Assembly: GCA_022579005.1 (NCBI GenBank)
Contig: MU401658.1
Span: forward strand, 1 to 64,000
DNA: 64,000 nucleotides
Direction: 5' to 3'
Source: Poronia punctata
Taxonomy: Eukaryota > Ascomycota > Sordariomycetes > Xylariales > Xylariaceae
Below, one piece after another: positions 49,985-63,260 of this stretch (position 1 is its first letter; every line of letters begins with the position of its first letter). The notes under the pieces were generated by a model. It was not told the DNA's origin. It ran no database searches and saw only the letters and a program-made list of their open reading frames with translations. Made by a program: the position numbers and the translations under genes.

Positions 49985-52900
49985 TTATTCCGTGTCAAGG
50001 CCCGACTGCTTCACCAAGCTGTAGAAGACGCCCTTCTTCTCGATGAGGGCTTGAGGGGTATCGTATTCAATCACTTCGCCCTTATCTAGGACAACTACCT
50101 TGTCACTGTCGAGAATGGTATTGATGCGATGGGCAACGGTGATGATGGTACGGTGAGAGAATATGTCTGACCGTAATGTAGCCTGGAGTAGGGCATCCGT
50201 CTCCACGTCGACCGCCGCCGTCGCCTCATCCAACACCAGGATGTTAGACGGTGTAAGCATGGCGCGGGCAAGAGATATCAGCTGTCGCTGGCCTGCCGAT
50301 AAATTGGAACCTACGTGTCACAACATGTTAGCATAGTAGCCACAACAGGACTCCCCTGACACCTTGAGATGTTTGAACATGTTTTCCATCAACCCCCGGC
50401 AGCTACGGGGGGTGCACTACCACCGACCGTGTAGGCAGCAGCCGTTGAGCTCCGGAGATAGGGGAGACAGAAGAAAAGAGAGGTTGGCATAGCTTGACGC
50501 ATTGCGTCTGGTGAGAGACAGCATCTCCTGTGCTAGGTGTGCGCACTGCATTGTACTGCCGTGTGCCGTGTGCCTTGTGCCGTCGTGCAACCCCGGCCAA
50601 GCATGTAACCAGCCGGATGTTTCGACCAAGATGGCAACAAGAACCGAAAGAATCAGAGTGCTAAGAGGAAAACGCATGGCCAACTTACCTCCTTCGTGGA
50701 TCTTTGCCTCGAGGCCCCCTTCCATGCTTGCCACATGTTCTTTCAATCGCGCATGATCTAAGAGCAGCAAACAGATTAGTCCCCCGTCAAGACGCTCGCG
50801 CTATTCGTCCCAGGTGGCACGACTTGGACTGCGCGCGCTAAACGGGAGGAGGCTTACCTAGTACACTCCATAGTTCCGTGTCGTCGTGTACGTGGCCGGG
50901 ATCCAGATTATCCCGGATCGTACCTTCAAAGAGTGCGGCATCTTGAGGGATGATAGAGAGGCGCCGACGCAAGTCGAGTAGGCCAATCGTGGACGTGTCT
51001 AGATCATCTATGTTGATCTGGCCCGTGTCGGCTTCGATGAGGCGGAACAGAGCCAGCGTCAGCGAAGACTTTCCAGCGCCCGTCCGTCCAACCACCCCAA
51101 TCTTCTCGTGCGACTTGATGCTCAGGTTGACATTCTTCAGTACCAGATCCAGGCCTTCACGGTAGCGGGTGCTGAAATTGCGGAACTCCACCACGCCGTT
51201 TGCAGGCCAGGAAACAGGCGGCCGGTGACGAGGGATGATCTCGGGCGCCTCGCTTGGCAGGCGTGCGTATTCGAGAATTCGTTCCACCGATACAATGTTG
51301 GTCTCCACTTCGACCGTCTGCCGGACGATCCAATTCAACGACGTGGTGATCTGAAGTGCGTAGGACATGGCCAAACCCACCATGCCTGGGCTCAAGCCGC
51401 TGTGGTTCGTCACCGAGATGATGGCGAATCCTGCGGCCCCGAGAATGATTATGGCACCAAGGAATTCCAGACGCACGGCCAGCCACCGGTTAGCACTGAT
51501 GGACGGGAAGTACGCCCGTAGATTCGAATCTACCCGCCATTCGTTCTCCTGCTCGAACCGGCCCTGCTGGCGGTACGCCCGGATCGTGCTAATGCCACCA
51601 AGGGACTCCTGAAAATGGGCATACATCGGGCTTCGGCTCACACTGTCCAATCGCTTCAGCTCTCGCGACGTCCGAAGATAATACCGCTGGACCCAGTAAT
51701 ATATCGTGCCCAACGGGATAATCAAAGCGATGAAGGCCGGCGTGCCGACGGAGATGACGATCAGGGTGAATGCCGAGCGGGCAAAGTTGACGAAGAGCAT
51801 GTTGAACGTGCGCGCCAATACTTCATCTAGACGATAGACGTCACTCGAAAACCGGTTCAGAATCCGCCCTGCTGGTGTCGTGTCGAAGAAGGACATGGGC
51901 GCTCTGAAGATGGCGGTCGCCATCCGTTCGTGTAGCTTCCTAGACGCCTCGATGGAACAGAATATCCATAGGATCAAAGTCTGGATTACTGTCAACGCAG
52001 CACCGCCAACGCCAAAGGCAAAATAAATGCCCAGATATTTGGGCACTTCAGGGTTGCCGCCAGCTGCGGTATTCCGCTCCGACCAGTTCTTGAGCCAAAC
52101 ACTTCCGCCGATCTGGGCCGTCTGGGCCGCAACCAGCGTGACCAGGTAGATGGTTACAGCCACAAGATTGCTAGTCTTTGCATACTCGAGATAGACATCC
52201 CACTTGACCTTACCCTGTTCGAGATGCTCCTTGGCCTGTTTCGTCTTGGAGCTGGGATCCTCCTCGTCACCAAGCTTTCCCCTAGGACCTCGGAAGCTGG
52301 CTGCGCTAGCTCGTCGGAGCGTCCCCATGCTGCCTCTGCGTATCTGAGCGCTTGTGGATGCTCCGCTCTTCAGGGGCACCAGTTCGGCCAAACCTTCTTG
52401 AGCCTCCTCCAGTTCTTCTTTATTTTGGTGATTGTCGGGGCCGACACAGGTGGAAGACGACTCACTCATAGGACTATCTGAGCCAGGGCCCCAAGAGCTA
52501 GCGGCTGACGAAGACGGCCCTGAATCTTGCCCGGTTGACTTGATCAGATCCGCGATTCCTCCCTTCATCGCCAGCACTTGTTGCAAGGTCCCGCTCTCAA
52601 CGATTTCGCCGCCCTTCAGCTGATATATAAAATCAGCCTCGCTCAGCACGGGGATAGCGTTCGTGGCGAGAATACGGCATTTCGAATTAAGGAGGCCGTT
52701 CGCCCCCAGGACGCTGTCTACGATATGTTGTCCGACATGAGAGTCGACAGCAGATAGACAGTCGTCAAGTAGATATATGTCTGCTCGGGCATACACGGCG
52801 CGAGCAAGAGCAACGCGTGCCTTCTGGCCACCGCTCAAAGAAATGCCACGTTCGCCTACGATCGTTTCGTCTCCGTCAGGGAGTTGGGCAAAGTCATCTA

Positions 52901-55275
52901 GCAACGCGCAGGCTTTTATTGTCTTTTCGTAGAAATTCGAGTCGTACCGATGTCCGAATATCACGTTCTCCTTGACTGTCGCATTCATTATCCATGGCTG
53001 CTGTGCAACATACGCCACCGTCCCATTGAGATGCACCTCACCCTCCACCTTCCACAGATCGCCGAGGATGCTTTGTAGGAGCGACGATTTGCCCTGACCG
53101 ACTCGTCCAACTATGCAGGTAAGTTCACCCTTGCGTGCAGTGAAGCTGATGTCCCTCAAGACCTCCTTCGATTCGTGACGGTTCCAGGAAAACGTGCCGT
53201 TGCGAATAACTATCGCATCCTGCCCACGCTCTTCTACGGCCGGTCCTATTGTAACCGCATCGGGCTGGATCTCTTCGGCAGTGAGGAATTCACCTAAACG
53301 GGAGACGGCTACAGTGGCTTCGATGATCGAGGTGATGACCATCGGCAAGACAGACAGGGGAAAGGTAAGAAGGTTAAACAAGGAAAGGGCCGGGAAGACA
53401 ATGTCAGTGCTCAAAGGCTTATCGTATGTCCACACAAAGATGGCGAAAGTAGAGCAGGAAACCAAGAAAGGCGTGGTGGACCAGGTGAAATTGGCAAATG
53501 CCTGGCCGGCGCCGATCTTGCGGAGGTTCTTGAGCTCCAGGTCGTTTCGGACGAAGTTGAGTTTGTTCATAAACGCTGTACCCCAGGCATAAAGCTTGAT
53601 ACTCTTCATGTTGTTAATAATCTCGGCAACTAGACGGCTTCGGGAGTCTTTATTCTTCATCTGCTGCTTCTGTAGACGTTTCATGAACCTAGCGATGAAA
53701 CCATTGACAGGTATCATTATGAGCATGACGCCTATTCCAGACAACATGGACCAGCCGACTAGCTGATACAGCGAAATCATACATAGAGTGATCTGGAAAG
53801 GAGCAGACCACACTTGCTGGGCAAACTGGGTCAAATCCTGAAGTCGCTGAGCGTCAACGGCCATGAAGTTAACGATGTCGCCAGTACTTTTGGAGGCCCG
53901 GCCTTCGTTGGATAATTTGAGCGACTTTTTATAAATGGCCGAAGCTAACCCCGACTTGATATTCATGCCAGTGAGGAAGGCTAACTGGAAATATTGGTGC
54001 TGGTAACCCATTAGCAAAGGAACATACGACGGGCCGCGGCCAGAATTGCAGCCAAGACTGCACTTACGATCATAGTGGTCTGCATGGTAGCGACGAAGAA
54101 CATTGCAAGCGCGATGGCAGCACCTTTGATGGGCGGTTGGGGTGTTTCCCCTTTGTCATACGATTTCACGAAAGTGATGAGGTACCGTAATAGCTGAGGT
54201 TGGGTAAAGGCCGCAATGTCGTTGAAGAATTTGAAGGCTGCCGCAACCAAATAGGGGCCGCCGTGAGCTTTGAAAATGGCTATCCATACGCTGGGCTTCT
54301 TGCGGTGGGCAAGCTCGTACTGCCACGCCTTATCGAAGCGGCTGCCGGTAGCATTGGTTGTACTATCTCGAGCCAGACCCCACAGATCTTCTTCGGTGAG
54401 ATACTCCTTATAGCCATATCTCATCATAGGGGTCATCCACGAGAAGGTAAGGCGAGAAAAGATAGTAGCATATTCGACGGGGCATTCTGCGCCTTCCTCG
54501 TCTACCAAGGCCTCATATGACCTGGCGCGCTTTGGCCACAGCCATTCGAACAGGAAGGCTAGCGTGGAAAGACCGAACCCGACCGTGTACGCGACAAAGT
54601 ACGCAACGTTCTTCTCGTAAAGTTGTTGAGACACAAGGGATCTGAGCTTGACGGAGTAGGCGATAAGAAGTAGCAGCCAATAGAACAAGACGACCCCGTT
54701 GGCGTTCCTCGAGCGGTTATGCTCCAGCCATTGTATCGTGAAGACAACGCCGAGTGACAGGAGGAGCACCAGCGTTGTGATGAATCGGAAGTCGCCGTAC
54801 CATATTTTAGGGAAGTTGAGAATCTGGATCACGAGCTGAACTACGACATCGGCCACAACAAGCAGGAGAAGAGACTACGCGCCAGAGAATCGGTCAGCAA
54901 CTACACTATAACACCCACCTCTTGGGCATGGATTCTAGAAAGGTTGATGGCATCTGCACTTGCCTGCTTGGTCCAGAAGTGCCAATCCTTTGGAATAGAC
55001 ACAGCCTTCTGTTTCCGCAACACGTACCAGATGGCGAGCGGACCGAACACGAGACCGAACACAGCGATGACGAAGACCCAGACATCAACGAAACATGGCG
55101 TGAAATCGTACCGGAAGGGGCTCAGAGGACCCCAACCCTCCTCGTTACCGCATAATGGCTGTTTGAAAGAATTCGATGCACTGAGATAGTGGTTTCCGAG
55201 CTCCAGAATGGGCCGGTAGCCGGTAAAAGACCCGGTCAGTTGGAGGACCTCCTGTGGTTGGTCGCCGAATCGCAT
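49985..55275 (-). CDS. YCF1: YCF1-type vacuolar ABC transporter (ABCC/MRP)
   Basis: The five-exon model on the minus strand is 55275-54919, 54874-54068, 53999-50858, 50757-50689 and 50310-49985, giving 1,566 residues, the normal full ABCC length. The N terminus has the family motif [19 protein letters not shown], then the extra TMD0 helices. NBD1 has Walker [10 protein letters not shown] (about 686), signature LSGGQ (about 776) and Walker B YLLDD. A linker carries basic phosphosites (RRGS, RRAS) like the R region of yeast Ycf1, which PKA-type kinases phosphorylate. NBD2 has [14 protein letters not shown] and [12 protein letters not shown]. The family pumps glutathione conjugates and Cd/As/Hg-glutathione complexes into the vacuole. 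Intron 1 is only 44 nt and intron 4 is 378 nt. Confidence 0.9.
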
Positions 55276-56399
55276 GGCCCTGTATGCTTAAGGCTGAGAC
55301 TGGAAGCTCAGAGCATATTATATTACAGGTAGGAATGGCGCGATGGCAAGCTTAAGTTGCGAAAAAAGTTATAAAGATACCGAAAAACGGCGAGAGGACG
55401 GCAATGGGGACTTGGACTATGCTTACCAAGATCAATTAGTCATCTTTCCGTTCTTTCCAGAACTTGGCCTGCCGTAGAACCCGCACAAAAGCCGCGATGA
55501 TGTCTACTTACACAGTACTAGGTTAGGCACCTAAAGTACCTTACGTACCTAGGGCTACTACTAGGCATCTTTTTAGTGCTGAATTTTAACATCCCCACAG
55601 TACAAACATGTAGGTCATAACCTAATGTATCAAGTAACGTAGATATGTCTACAATAATGAATATCAAATGTGATGATATGCCTCCTTGCGTGACATCTCT
55701 TTACCTTTCCATATATTGTTGATCTTGAGAATCATACATATCATCATGAGCATCCGACCATATATTGCGTAAGTACTCAAGTCAGATGTTGCCTGTTTGA
55801 ATACATAGTACCTACTTCCATATAAAATCAAGGGGTTACAAGAAGGGTATGGGTCCATGTAAAAGAATAAAGAACCCCGGCATGTACCCTCCCAAGTGCC
55901 AGTAGAGCGGGTGGCAGCATATGATACAGCTGACTGGGTGAGAGCGGTGAAAAAAGATGTGAGATGGGGGGTTATTATGCGCCCCGGATTTAAGGGAGCC
56001 CCGCCATTAAACACACTACATCCGGTAGGGATGGGTACTAGTATATACTATTCGTAAAAGTCAATCAAAGAGGCAATAAGGTACCCAACATGCGTGTAAC
56101 CTACATCCTCTTGTACAAGTAGGTACACGTACATTAGACATGTCCTTATTTGTTACATGTGGGCTACCTATGTGTAATCGGCGATAACTTCATACCAACC
56201 TTATCTCAGACGCCCTCATTACGAGTACACAGGCGACGAGCTCCAGACCAAGTCATTGGAAATTTCATGTTCACCACCACAGATTCTAATCAATCTTGAC
56301 TATTCACGTACCCAGGTTGGTATATAGTAATTGTCAAACTATTTTCTATGTGGTCCATGTGACTTTTTGTTGCAGGACAGCAACAGTTACGTCTAATCC
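55276..56399. other. Divergent spacer between YCF1 and CUL4
   Basis: This 1.1-kb 5' flank is shared by two divergent genes. I saw no Yap1-type TTASTAA element and no coding region. One TACGAGTA occurs at 56220-56227. Confidence 0.5.
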
Positions 56400-59087
56400 A
56401 TGCCTCCGATTCCACGACCAACACAGGACGAATCAATTCATTCAACTGCGATTCCGTCTAAGCGAAAGTCTATTGGAAACGGACCTCTCCCTTCACGACA
56501 ACAGTTTGACTGCCGACCGTCTACCTCCGATCCGAAACGACCCAGAGCTGCCGGTCCCGATACCGTAGCATCATTCACTATGAGTAAAGCTCTTGGAAAG
56601 CGGCCGGAGGCAGTCGGCCTCGCGAGACCTCGGCCAGCCTTCCACCCGAGCCACGGTGCCAAAAAGCTCGTAATAAAAAACCTCCGCGCTACGTCGAGCA
56701 CCTGCGGTCTTGAGCAATATTATGAGAAGACGAAAAAAGATTTGGCGGACGGCCTTCAAGCCATCTTCGAACAGCAAACACCCCGCACGCCGCTTGAGAG
56801 ACTTTACAAAGGCGTGGAAGATATCTGCCGTCATGGAGACTCCCGTAAATTGTTCGACCTCCTCCGAAGCCGGTGCGAGGAGTACCTGAACGGCACTCTC
56901 CTGAAATCCATCCAAGCACAGGCCGGCTTGTCCAATATCGATATGCTGAAGTCTTTGTACAACCATTGGAAATTATGGAATGCACAGTCTGTATGTGACT
57001 GACCCCAGTTCCAAGCCTGTCTCTCTCTCTCCCTCGTCTTTATTAATACGACTCGCAGACCAAAATACGTTCAATATTTAGTTACCTCGACGGTTTCTTC
57101 TTGCTCAACAATAAAGAGCTACCAGACATAAATGATATGGCGATCGCGCTCTTCAGGAAAATGGCGTTCGTTTCCGTACAATCCTCCTCGCCATGCCCGG
57201 GCGCGAAGGCTCTAGAGGGCATGTGTGACTTGGTCAGCTACGATCGGAGGAACGATTCGCGATTCGAAGCCACACTGTTGCGCGAATCCATCTCGATGCT
57301 ACACGTGCTGAATATCTACAACAGATCCTTTGAGCGCAAGTTTCTAGACGCGTCGAGCAGCTACTTCCAGGAGTTTGCCGAGATATCGAGTGCCGCGTCA
57401 CTCAAATCCTACATCGCTGCCTGTGAACAACTCCTATCCCGGGAGGATTACCGCTGTATTGCCTTCAATTTCGACAGTACTACTAAGCGTCAGTTGATGG
57501 ATGAAGCGCACCGGATCTTGATTGACAGTTACTCGGAGAAGCTGCTGGACAGCGGGAGCATCGGCAAACTCTTGGATGAGAACGCTGTCGAATCTATGAA
57601 GGCTCTGTACGGCCTACTCCGACTAAGTGGCCTTCAAAAAAGGTTGAAAGGCCCGTGGGAGGAGTATATCAGGGATGCCGGCTCAGCCATTGTGAACGAT
57701 ACTTCGAGAGGCGACGAGATGGTGGTCCGGCTGCTCCAATTTAGAACAGCCTTGGACATTATGGTCCGCGATGCCTTCAACAAAGACGACGAGTTTACTC
57801 ATGGCCTCAGACAAGCATTTGATAACTTCATCAACGACAAAAAGGTGCTTGCCTCTTGGAAGACGGGCACCTCCAAGGTCGGCGAGATGATCGCCAAGTA
57901 TATTGACATGCTCCTCCGCGGGGGGCTAAAGACGCTGCCCAGTTCGATCTTATCGGATATAAAAGACCGTGTAGATGCCGAGAAAGGCGGACAGGCCAGT
58001 ACAAGCGACGAAGATGCCGAGCTCGACCGGCAACTAGATAAAGCGCTCGAATTGTTTCGCTTTATCGAGGGGAAAGATGTCTTTGAGGCTTTTTACAAGC
58101 AGGACCTTGCACGCAGGCTTCTGATGGGCCGCAGTGCCAGTGCCGATGCCGAGAGAAGTATGCTGGCCAAGCTGAAAAGCGAATGCGGCTCCAACTTCAC
58201 CCATAATCTAGAGCAGATGTTCAAGGATCAGCAGTTGGCTCGTGATGAGATGATCTCGTACAAAGCCTGGTGCGACGGAACCGGGCATAATAAGAGCAAA
58301 GTCGATCTTAATGTGAACATTCTATCAGCTGCGTCCTGGCCGGCCTACCCAGATGCCCAGCTTTTGCTGCCCGACGAGGTGGCGTCGCAGATGGAGCAGT
58401 TTGAAACATACTATGTCAAAAAGTACACCGGGCGCCGGCTTGCATGGAAACATTCGCTCGCCCATAGTGTTATCAAGGCTACCTTCAATAAGGGTCCTAA
58501 AGAGCTGCTGGTCAGCGCTTATCAAGCCGTCGTCTTGACTCTTTTCAACGATTCACAGGGGTCTGTCTCGTACCCACAGATCTCTAAACGAACAGGACTC
58601 GTCGGTCAGGATCTCGATCGCACCCTACAATCGCTAGCGTGTGGAAAATATCGCGTCTTAAAGAAAACCCCCAAGGGCAAGGACGTCAATCCGACGGATG
58701 AGTTTGAAGTCAACTTGGCCTTCACCGATCCCAAGTTCCGCATCAAGATCAACCAGATCCAGATGAAAGAGACGAAAGAAGAGAACCGGGGAACACATGA
58801 AAAGGTGGCCCAGGACCGGCAGTTCGAAACACAAGCCGCAATCGTGCGCATCATGAAGAGTCGCAAGGCCATGACGCACGCTAACCTCGTCGCCGAGGTC
58901 ATCAATCAGACCAAGAAGCGCGGAGCGGTAGACCCGGTCGATATCAAGAAGAACATTGAAAAGTGAGTTTGGCCCCCTCTCCAGTTTGTATGTCACCTTG
59001 GGTCCTCAACATTTACTAACCTGGAACAGGTTGATTGAGAAGGAGTACCTTGACCGAGATGGTTCCTCTTATACATATGTTGCCTAG
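56400..59087 (+). CDS. CUL4: Cullin 4-type scaffold of CRL4 ubiquitin ligase
   Basis: The three-exon model is 56400-56990, 57059-58962 and 59030-59087, giving 850 residues. A disordered N-terminal extension (about residues 1-85) precedes KKLVIKNLR, the CUL4-type start of the cullin repeats. Exon 2 continues IRSIFSYLDGFFLL and carries the cullin homology domain. The C-terminal winged helix contains IVRIMKSRKAMTHANLV, whose first Lys after IM is the expected Nedd8 site. The last exon ends EYLDRDGSSYTYVA, the invariant cullin end. The protein scaffolds DDB1-DCAF substrate receptors and the RBX1 RING protein; in Neurospora and fission yeast CUL4 acts in heterochromatin formation and DNA-damage control. 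CUL4 is chosen over CUL1/3 from the VIKN motif and N-terminal extension. Confidence 0.88.
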
Positions 59088-59806
59088 CGATAACATTGCT
59101 GCTTGTAGACGATAAAGCGTGTTATGGTTACGAGGTTGGGGAGGGGCCCTCTTGCCAAGAGGAATGGCCGGTTCAAAATCACTTCGACATGGATGACTTC
59201 AGACTGTAACGCCCACAAGTAAACAGAATTACTGGGCGATTACAAACCATATTTATAATGTCCCGCACACGCTGTTACGACCAATGATGATGCATATATG
59301 CTATTCTTCCGCTTCTTCTCACCAAAGTGGACATGTATGACTCCAGCGACGGTGACATGTTAGACTAGGCTTTTGATCATACTATTATCCTGATACCTTC
59401 CATTATCACCAGGCTACAGAGAAACGGGCATGGCAACTAGGGCAAGACAGACAGTAGAAGGACCCTCGTTTTCTTGGCCGAAACAAATATAAATATGTAA
59501 AAAGTAGCTACCGCGCATAGTAAAGCTAAGGACACGGATACCACCCAAAGTAATATACATCTGTAAAGATAAGATGCAGTACATTCATTACATGTCCATG
59601 TATATCGGTACATCCCACCTCTCGGTTACCTATCATTTTAGCCATACTCGTCTCTTTCTCCAAGACACTAGGTAGTGAGTGTCATGTCCAATAAAAGCAA
59701 ACATTACTTATCTACTTAACTCATAACTATAACTATATCTCTACAAGAAAATAACCAGTTCCACCATCTACCATCTACCATCTTCCGGTCTACACCACGG
59801 TCCCCA
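59088..59806. other. Convergent spacer between CUL4 and GPI10
   Basis: This 720-bp stretch holds the two facing 3' flanks. It is A/T-rich with AATAAA-like elements near 59,690 (AATAAA on the plus strand). No gene is seen. Confidence 0.5.
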
Positions 59807-61953
59807 TTATCCCTCATCATAAAACCCCGTCTCCCAAACAACCAACCGTCCAGCCTTCCGCTCATCATCGGTGAACAAACCATTCCACGCACCCCACACC
59901 TCTTTAAGCTGAACCTTGTGACGAGCCGAGTCGAAATACTGACGCAGGGGAGTCTCTATCCCTTCGAATCCAACAATATACCGAGCCATGTGCTCGCCCG
60001 GCGCGTCGCGCGGCCATATATTCCGCGACAGAAAATCCACCGGGTCCGCGTAGAACCGGCTCGTCTCGTCCTGATACGCGACGCGTTCGGCCGAGCCGGG
60101 AGCCGTGTCGAGGGGTGGTTCGCATGTTAGGGCGCGGGCGGTCAGGCCGGGATAGACGAGATGGGAGCGCCATGGGGTCGCGTGGCAGGGGGTTAGGAAT
60201 AATGCGAAGAGTTCCCGTGGCGGTGGGGGGTCCGTAGGTGGAAGTGGTTTTCTGTTGTTGGGCGAAAAGATGGTTTGGAATCCTAGGTGGTCCGGATGGA
60301 TGCGCTCGTATTCGCTGCGTAGGAAGGACATGACTTGGATGGGGGCGGCGGCGTGGAACCAGGATAGATAGCCGCCTACGACAATATTGGCGAGTAGGAG
60401 GATGGCGAGGACGGGTTTCCTTCTGAAGCTGTATGTTGGGATTGGAGAAGATGTTATTCCGGCAGTGCCGGTAAGGGTGGTGAAGAATGATGTGATGTGA
60501 GGCGCGGCCAGGACGTGGAGAGCGGGGAGGAGGGGCTGGATGAAGCGGATCTCTTTATGGGATACTAGGGATAGAGAGCAGATTGTGCTGATGACGATGA
60601 AGCTGAGAGCTTTGAGTCCGTTGGACGTCACCGCCGAATGATAGCTGGATTCCGCGTCGAGGGATTTGACAATGCCCTGGAGGGCAAAGGGGGTGAAGGT
60701 GGTACATAGCAACGGGATGCCCTGGGATAGATAGTAGTGCCAGTCATTCTCTCCGTAGAACTTGGCGATGTCTTTGGCCAGGTTGAAGTGTAGCCATTCC
60801 AGAGGAGGGAATCTCCACTCGCCAAAGTACTGGCGGTCACAGACGAGCGAGACACCGAGAGCTAGTGTTCTGGGAACAAAGTTAGATATGTCCCCTCGAG
60901 AAGGAATTGAATGTCTACTCACCCGCATAGCAGGATTTCCCGGGAAAGAATGAAGAGAACTCTTCGATCTAGTGGTGATGCTCCGCTTAAGGTGAAACGG
61001 GTGATGGCAAGAGTGCCTACGGCTAGCCAAACGAAGACGTTTGTAGGCCGCAACAGCACCGCGAAAGCGGCTGATAGAAGCGATAATCGTAGGCTTTAAG
61101 CAACCTTGTCAGCAAAGATGTAAGTAGAGATCACCGCAGGATTCTGCTTACCTGTTGACACTGCTCCTTGTATTCAAGACAGAGGCATGAGGCTGAGCGT
61201 TAGTCTTGCCGTCTGTCTCTATGCCGAGAAGTTCCCATGGCAGGTAATACAATGCAGAAGCGGTCAGTGTCGTCTCAAGACAGTTGGAGAACGTTCTAGT
61301 AGCCGTGTACCATTGCCAGGGATTGAATATGGCCAACAACAACTAGAACAATGTGTCAGTCCATATCTGGCAGGTAGACTACCTACTTAGCAGACAGCAC
61401 GTGTACTCACCACCGACCATGCGGCAGCACAGCTACGCCCATAGAATTTCTCAGCTAACCTCCAGGTGTACCAATCACCCAAAGCAGCAAAGCCCGCCTG
61501 CAAGACTTTAGGGGCTGCTACGAGCCATTTGGCTTTGGCTGTTGGCGATGGATATCCGGCGCAAAAGCTCTCGGCGATGAAGTAGGCAAGAGCAAATATG
61601 GTAGGGTGCATAGATGACCGCAGTCCATGGCGCCATTCCTGTACTGTCATCAGCAAGCTGGCTTCCAATAAAAACATCTACTACTGCATGCATACCCAGG
61701 TCAACCAGGCGCCACTCCCGGTTCCGTATATCCATTGCCATGCCGGTTCGAGGACCTGAAAATACTCATCCGGTTGGAAGAAAGTACGGACAGTGAAGGC
61801 ATTGGCGAAACGAATAGCAAATATGACGGTGAGGGCCTCGCGCGTTTGTTGTGCAATGAGAGTAGTCATATGTTTATCCGCGTCGTCTCGAGCCTCTGCC
61901 CCTTTATCGGCATTGAGTAGAGCCTTCTCAGACGGGACATTTGGAGGACTCAT
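59807..61953 (-). CDS. GPI10: GPI mannosyltransferase 3 (GPI10/PIG-B)
   Basis: The five-exon model on the minus strand is 61953-61696, 61638-61411, 61342-61152, 61093-60923 and 60869-59807, giving 636 residues. The first exon contains RTFFQPDEYFQVLEPAWQ with the Asp-Glu pair required in GT22-family dolichol-phosphate-mannose transferases. The splice LTW-EWRHGLRSSMHP is a family hallmark. Further markers are FNPWQWYTATRTFSNCLET, RPTNVFVW and HYYLSQGIPLL. Multiple hydrophobic helices place it in the ER membrane. It adds the third mannose to the GPI-anchor precursor, needed for GPI-anchored cell-wall proteins. Four introns of 53-68 nt have good branch sites (for example GCTGAC). Start: the ATG of MSPPNVPSE is the first in frame. 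Confidence 0.9.
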
Positions 61954-63260
61954 CTTCAAATCATCCCTTTATTCCTTTTCTTTTACTTCACTGCCTCTAG
62001 ATCACCCTTCTTCAAGACAACCCTGATATATATCAAGCTCCAGAGCAGCACTTAAGGGCTACCTGGCATTTCGGCTATAAACAAAACAGTATATTCATCC
62101 AGTTCAATTTGCCTATCGTAAGTTGTACAGGTCGTAAGGTATCCACATGTCCGATTTTGGGTTATATGCCAAGGCCATGACCCTGTACTAGCCGGTTTGG
62201 GTTAGCAACATATTTAAGGAATCCGACTCTTGGCTGGCAGCTGGGCGGGGGCGGGTCTGACATCTTTCCAGCTGAAAATGACAATGCCAAGAATTCCCGT
62301 GACCCAATCCTCTGTCATCCCCTGCATTTCGTTAAAACGCCTTTCTTGGAACATTAAAAATCCACGTCATATTATTGGCCTTGAACGAGAACTTGTAGAC
62401 CGCCGCCGCCTCTGTCATCCCGCCACTTATCTCCCGCTACCAGTTGGTACGGCCGCTTATCAAGGTAGCTTGCGGAGGCTTTACACGGGGGTACGTTATC
62501 TTGCATGTTTTAAGGTTCGTAGGTATCACCAATCTACGAGTAGGACCTAGGTTGGGCCACGCTTGTTCGACGAGACGCAACGATAGCCGAATATTGGAAT
62601 TCTCAGCTGTCCCGCGCAAGATGCTACGGGGGATGGCAAGATCGATTGCCTAGTTGCCCTGTTTTAAGGCCAATCCGGGGAAACGCGAAAGAATGACAAA
62701 GATTGATTCCTCTCCGCTTTGCTTCGGCACCAAGTGGAAACAGGAATATGCTCGCGTGACCGTCTATGTAAATCTTCCTAGTTCACCAGCGGGCCAGCGC
62801 CGTTCTGCGGCTGCGTGAGCCGCATCGACTTGCACTTAGGGGTATAGTGCCACCGTCACGGCCTTGGCCTGTAGCATCAGGTACCTACTTACATAAATAA
62901 TAGCATGCACAAGGTCTAGGATGCATCTCTTGCTTCTGACATTACGTACGATTAAGTTCGATTCAATCGATATTTACCTGCCCGCTAGGTTGTTAGTGCT
63001 GTACGATCCCGGCCCCGCCTTTTAAGGACCCCTTCTCTTGTTTCCTCCCTCGAGTTCTCTTGTATCTTCCCACCATCTTCAATACAATCTTCCTATAGAC
63101 CTGTGCGCGATTATACTCCGTCGTAGCTCAGTTTGTGGAAGAAGCAAACAATCCGAAGCTCTCTTGATTGATTCTTGCGAAGTCGCGAACGCGAACCCAT
63201 CCTCCGAACCGGCATTGACTATCACTCTGCCCAATTACACCCCCCACGTCATCGCCCACT
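61954..63260. other. Divergent spacer between GPI10 and ornithine aminotransferase
   Basis: This 1.3-kb spacer contains one TACGAGTA (62535-62542). Its right end is a C/T-rich strand just upstream of the aminotransferase gene. No gene is recognised. Confidence 0.5.
63025..63063 (+). promoter_or_regulatory. Pyrimidine-rich tract, probable start-site region of the aminotransferase gene
   Basis: A CT-rich tract on the coding strand lies about 200 bp before the start codon, preceded by a TTTTAAGG element. Pyrimidine tracts at or before the transcription start are common in well-expressed fungal genes. No ATG occurs between this tract and the start codon, so no upstream ORF is expected. Confidence 0.4.

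Noticed and set aside
50311..50688. Possible missing exon in the long transporter intron
   Set aside because: The flanking exons join to [14 protein letters not shown], which is contiguous in YCF1-type proteins, so no extra coding sequence is needed.
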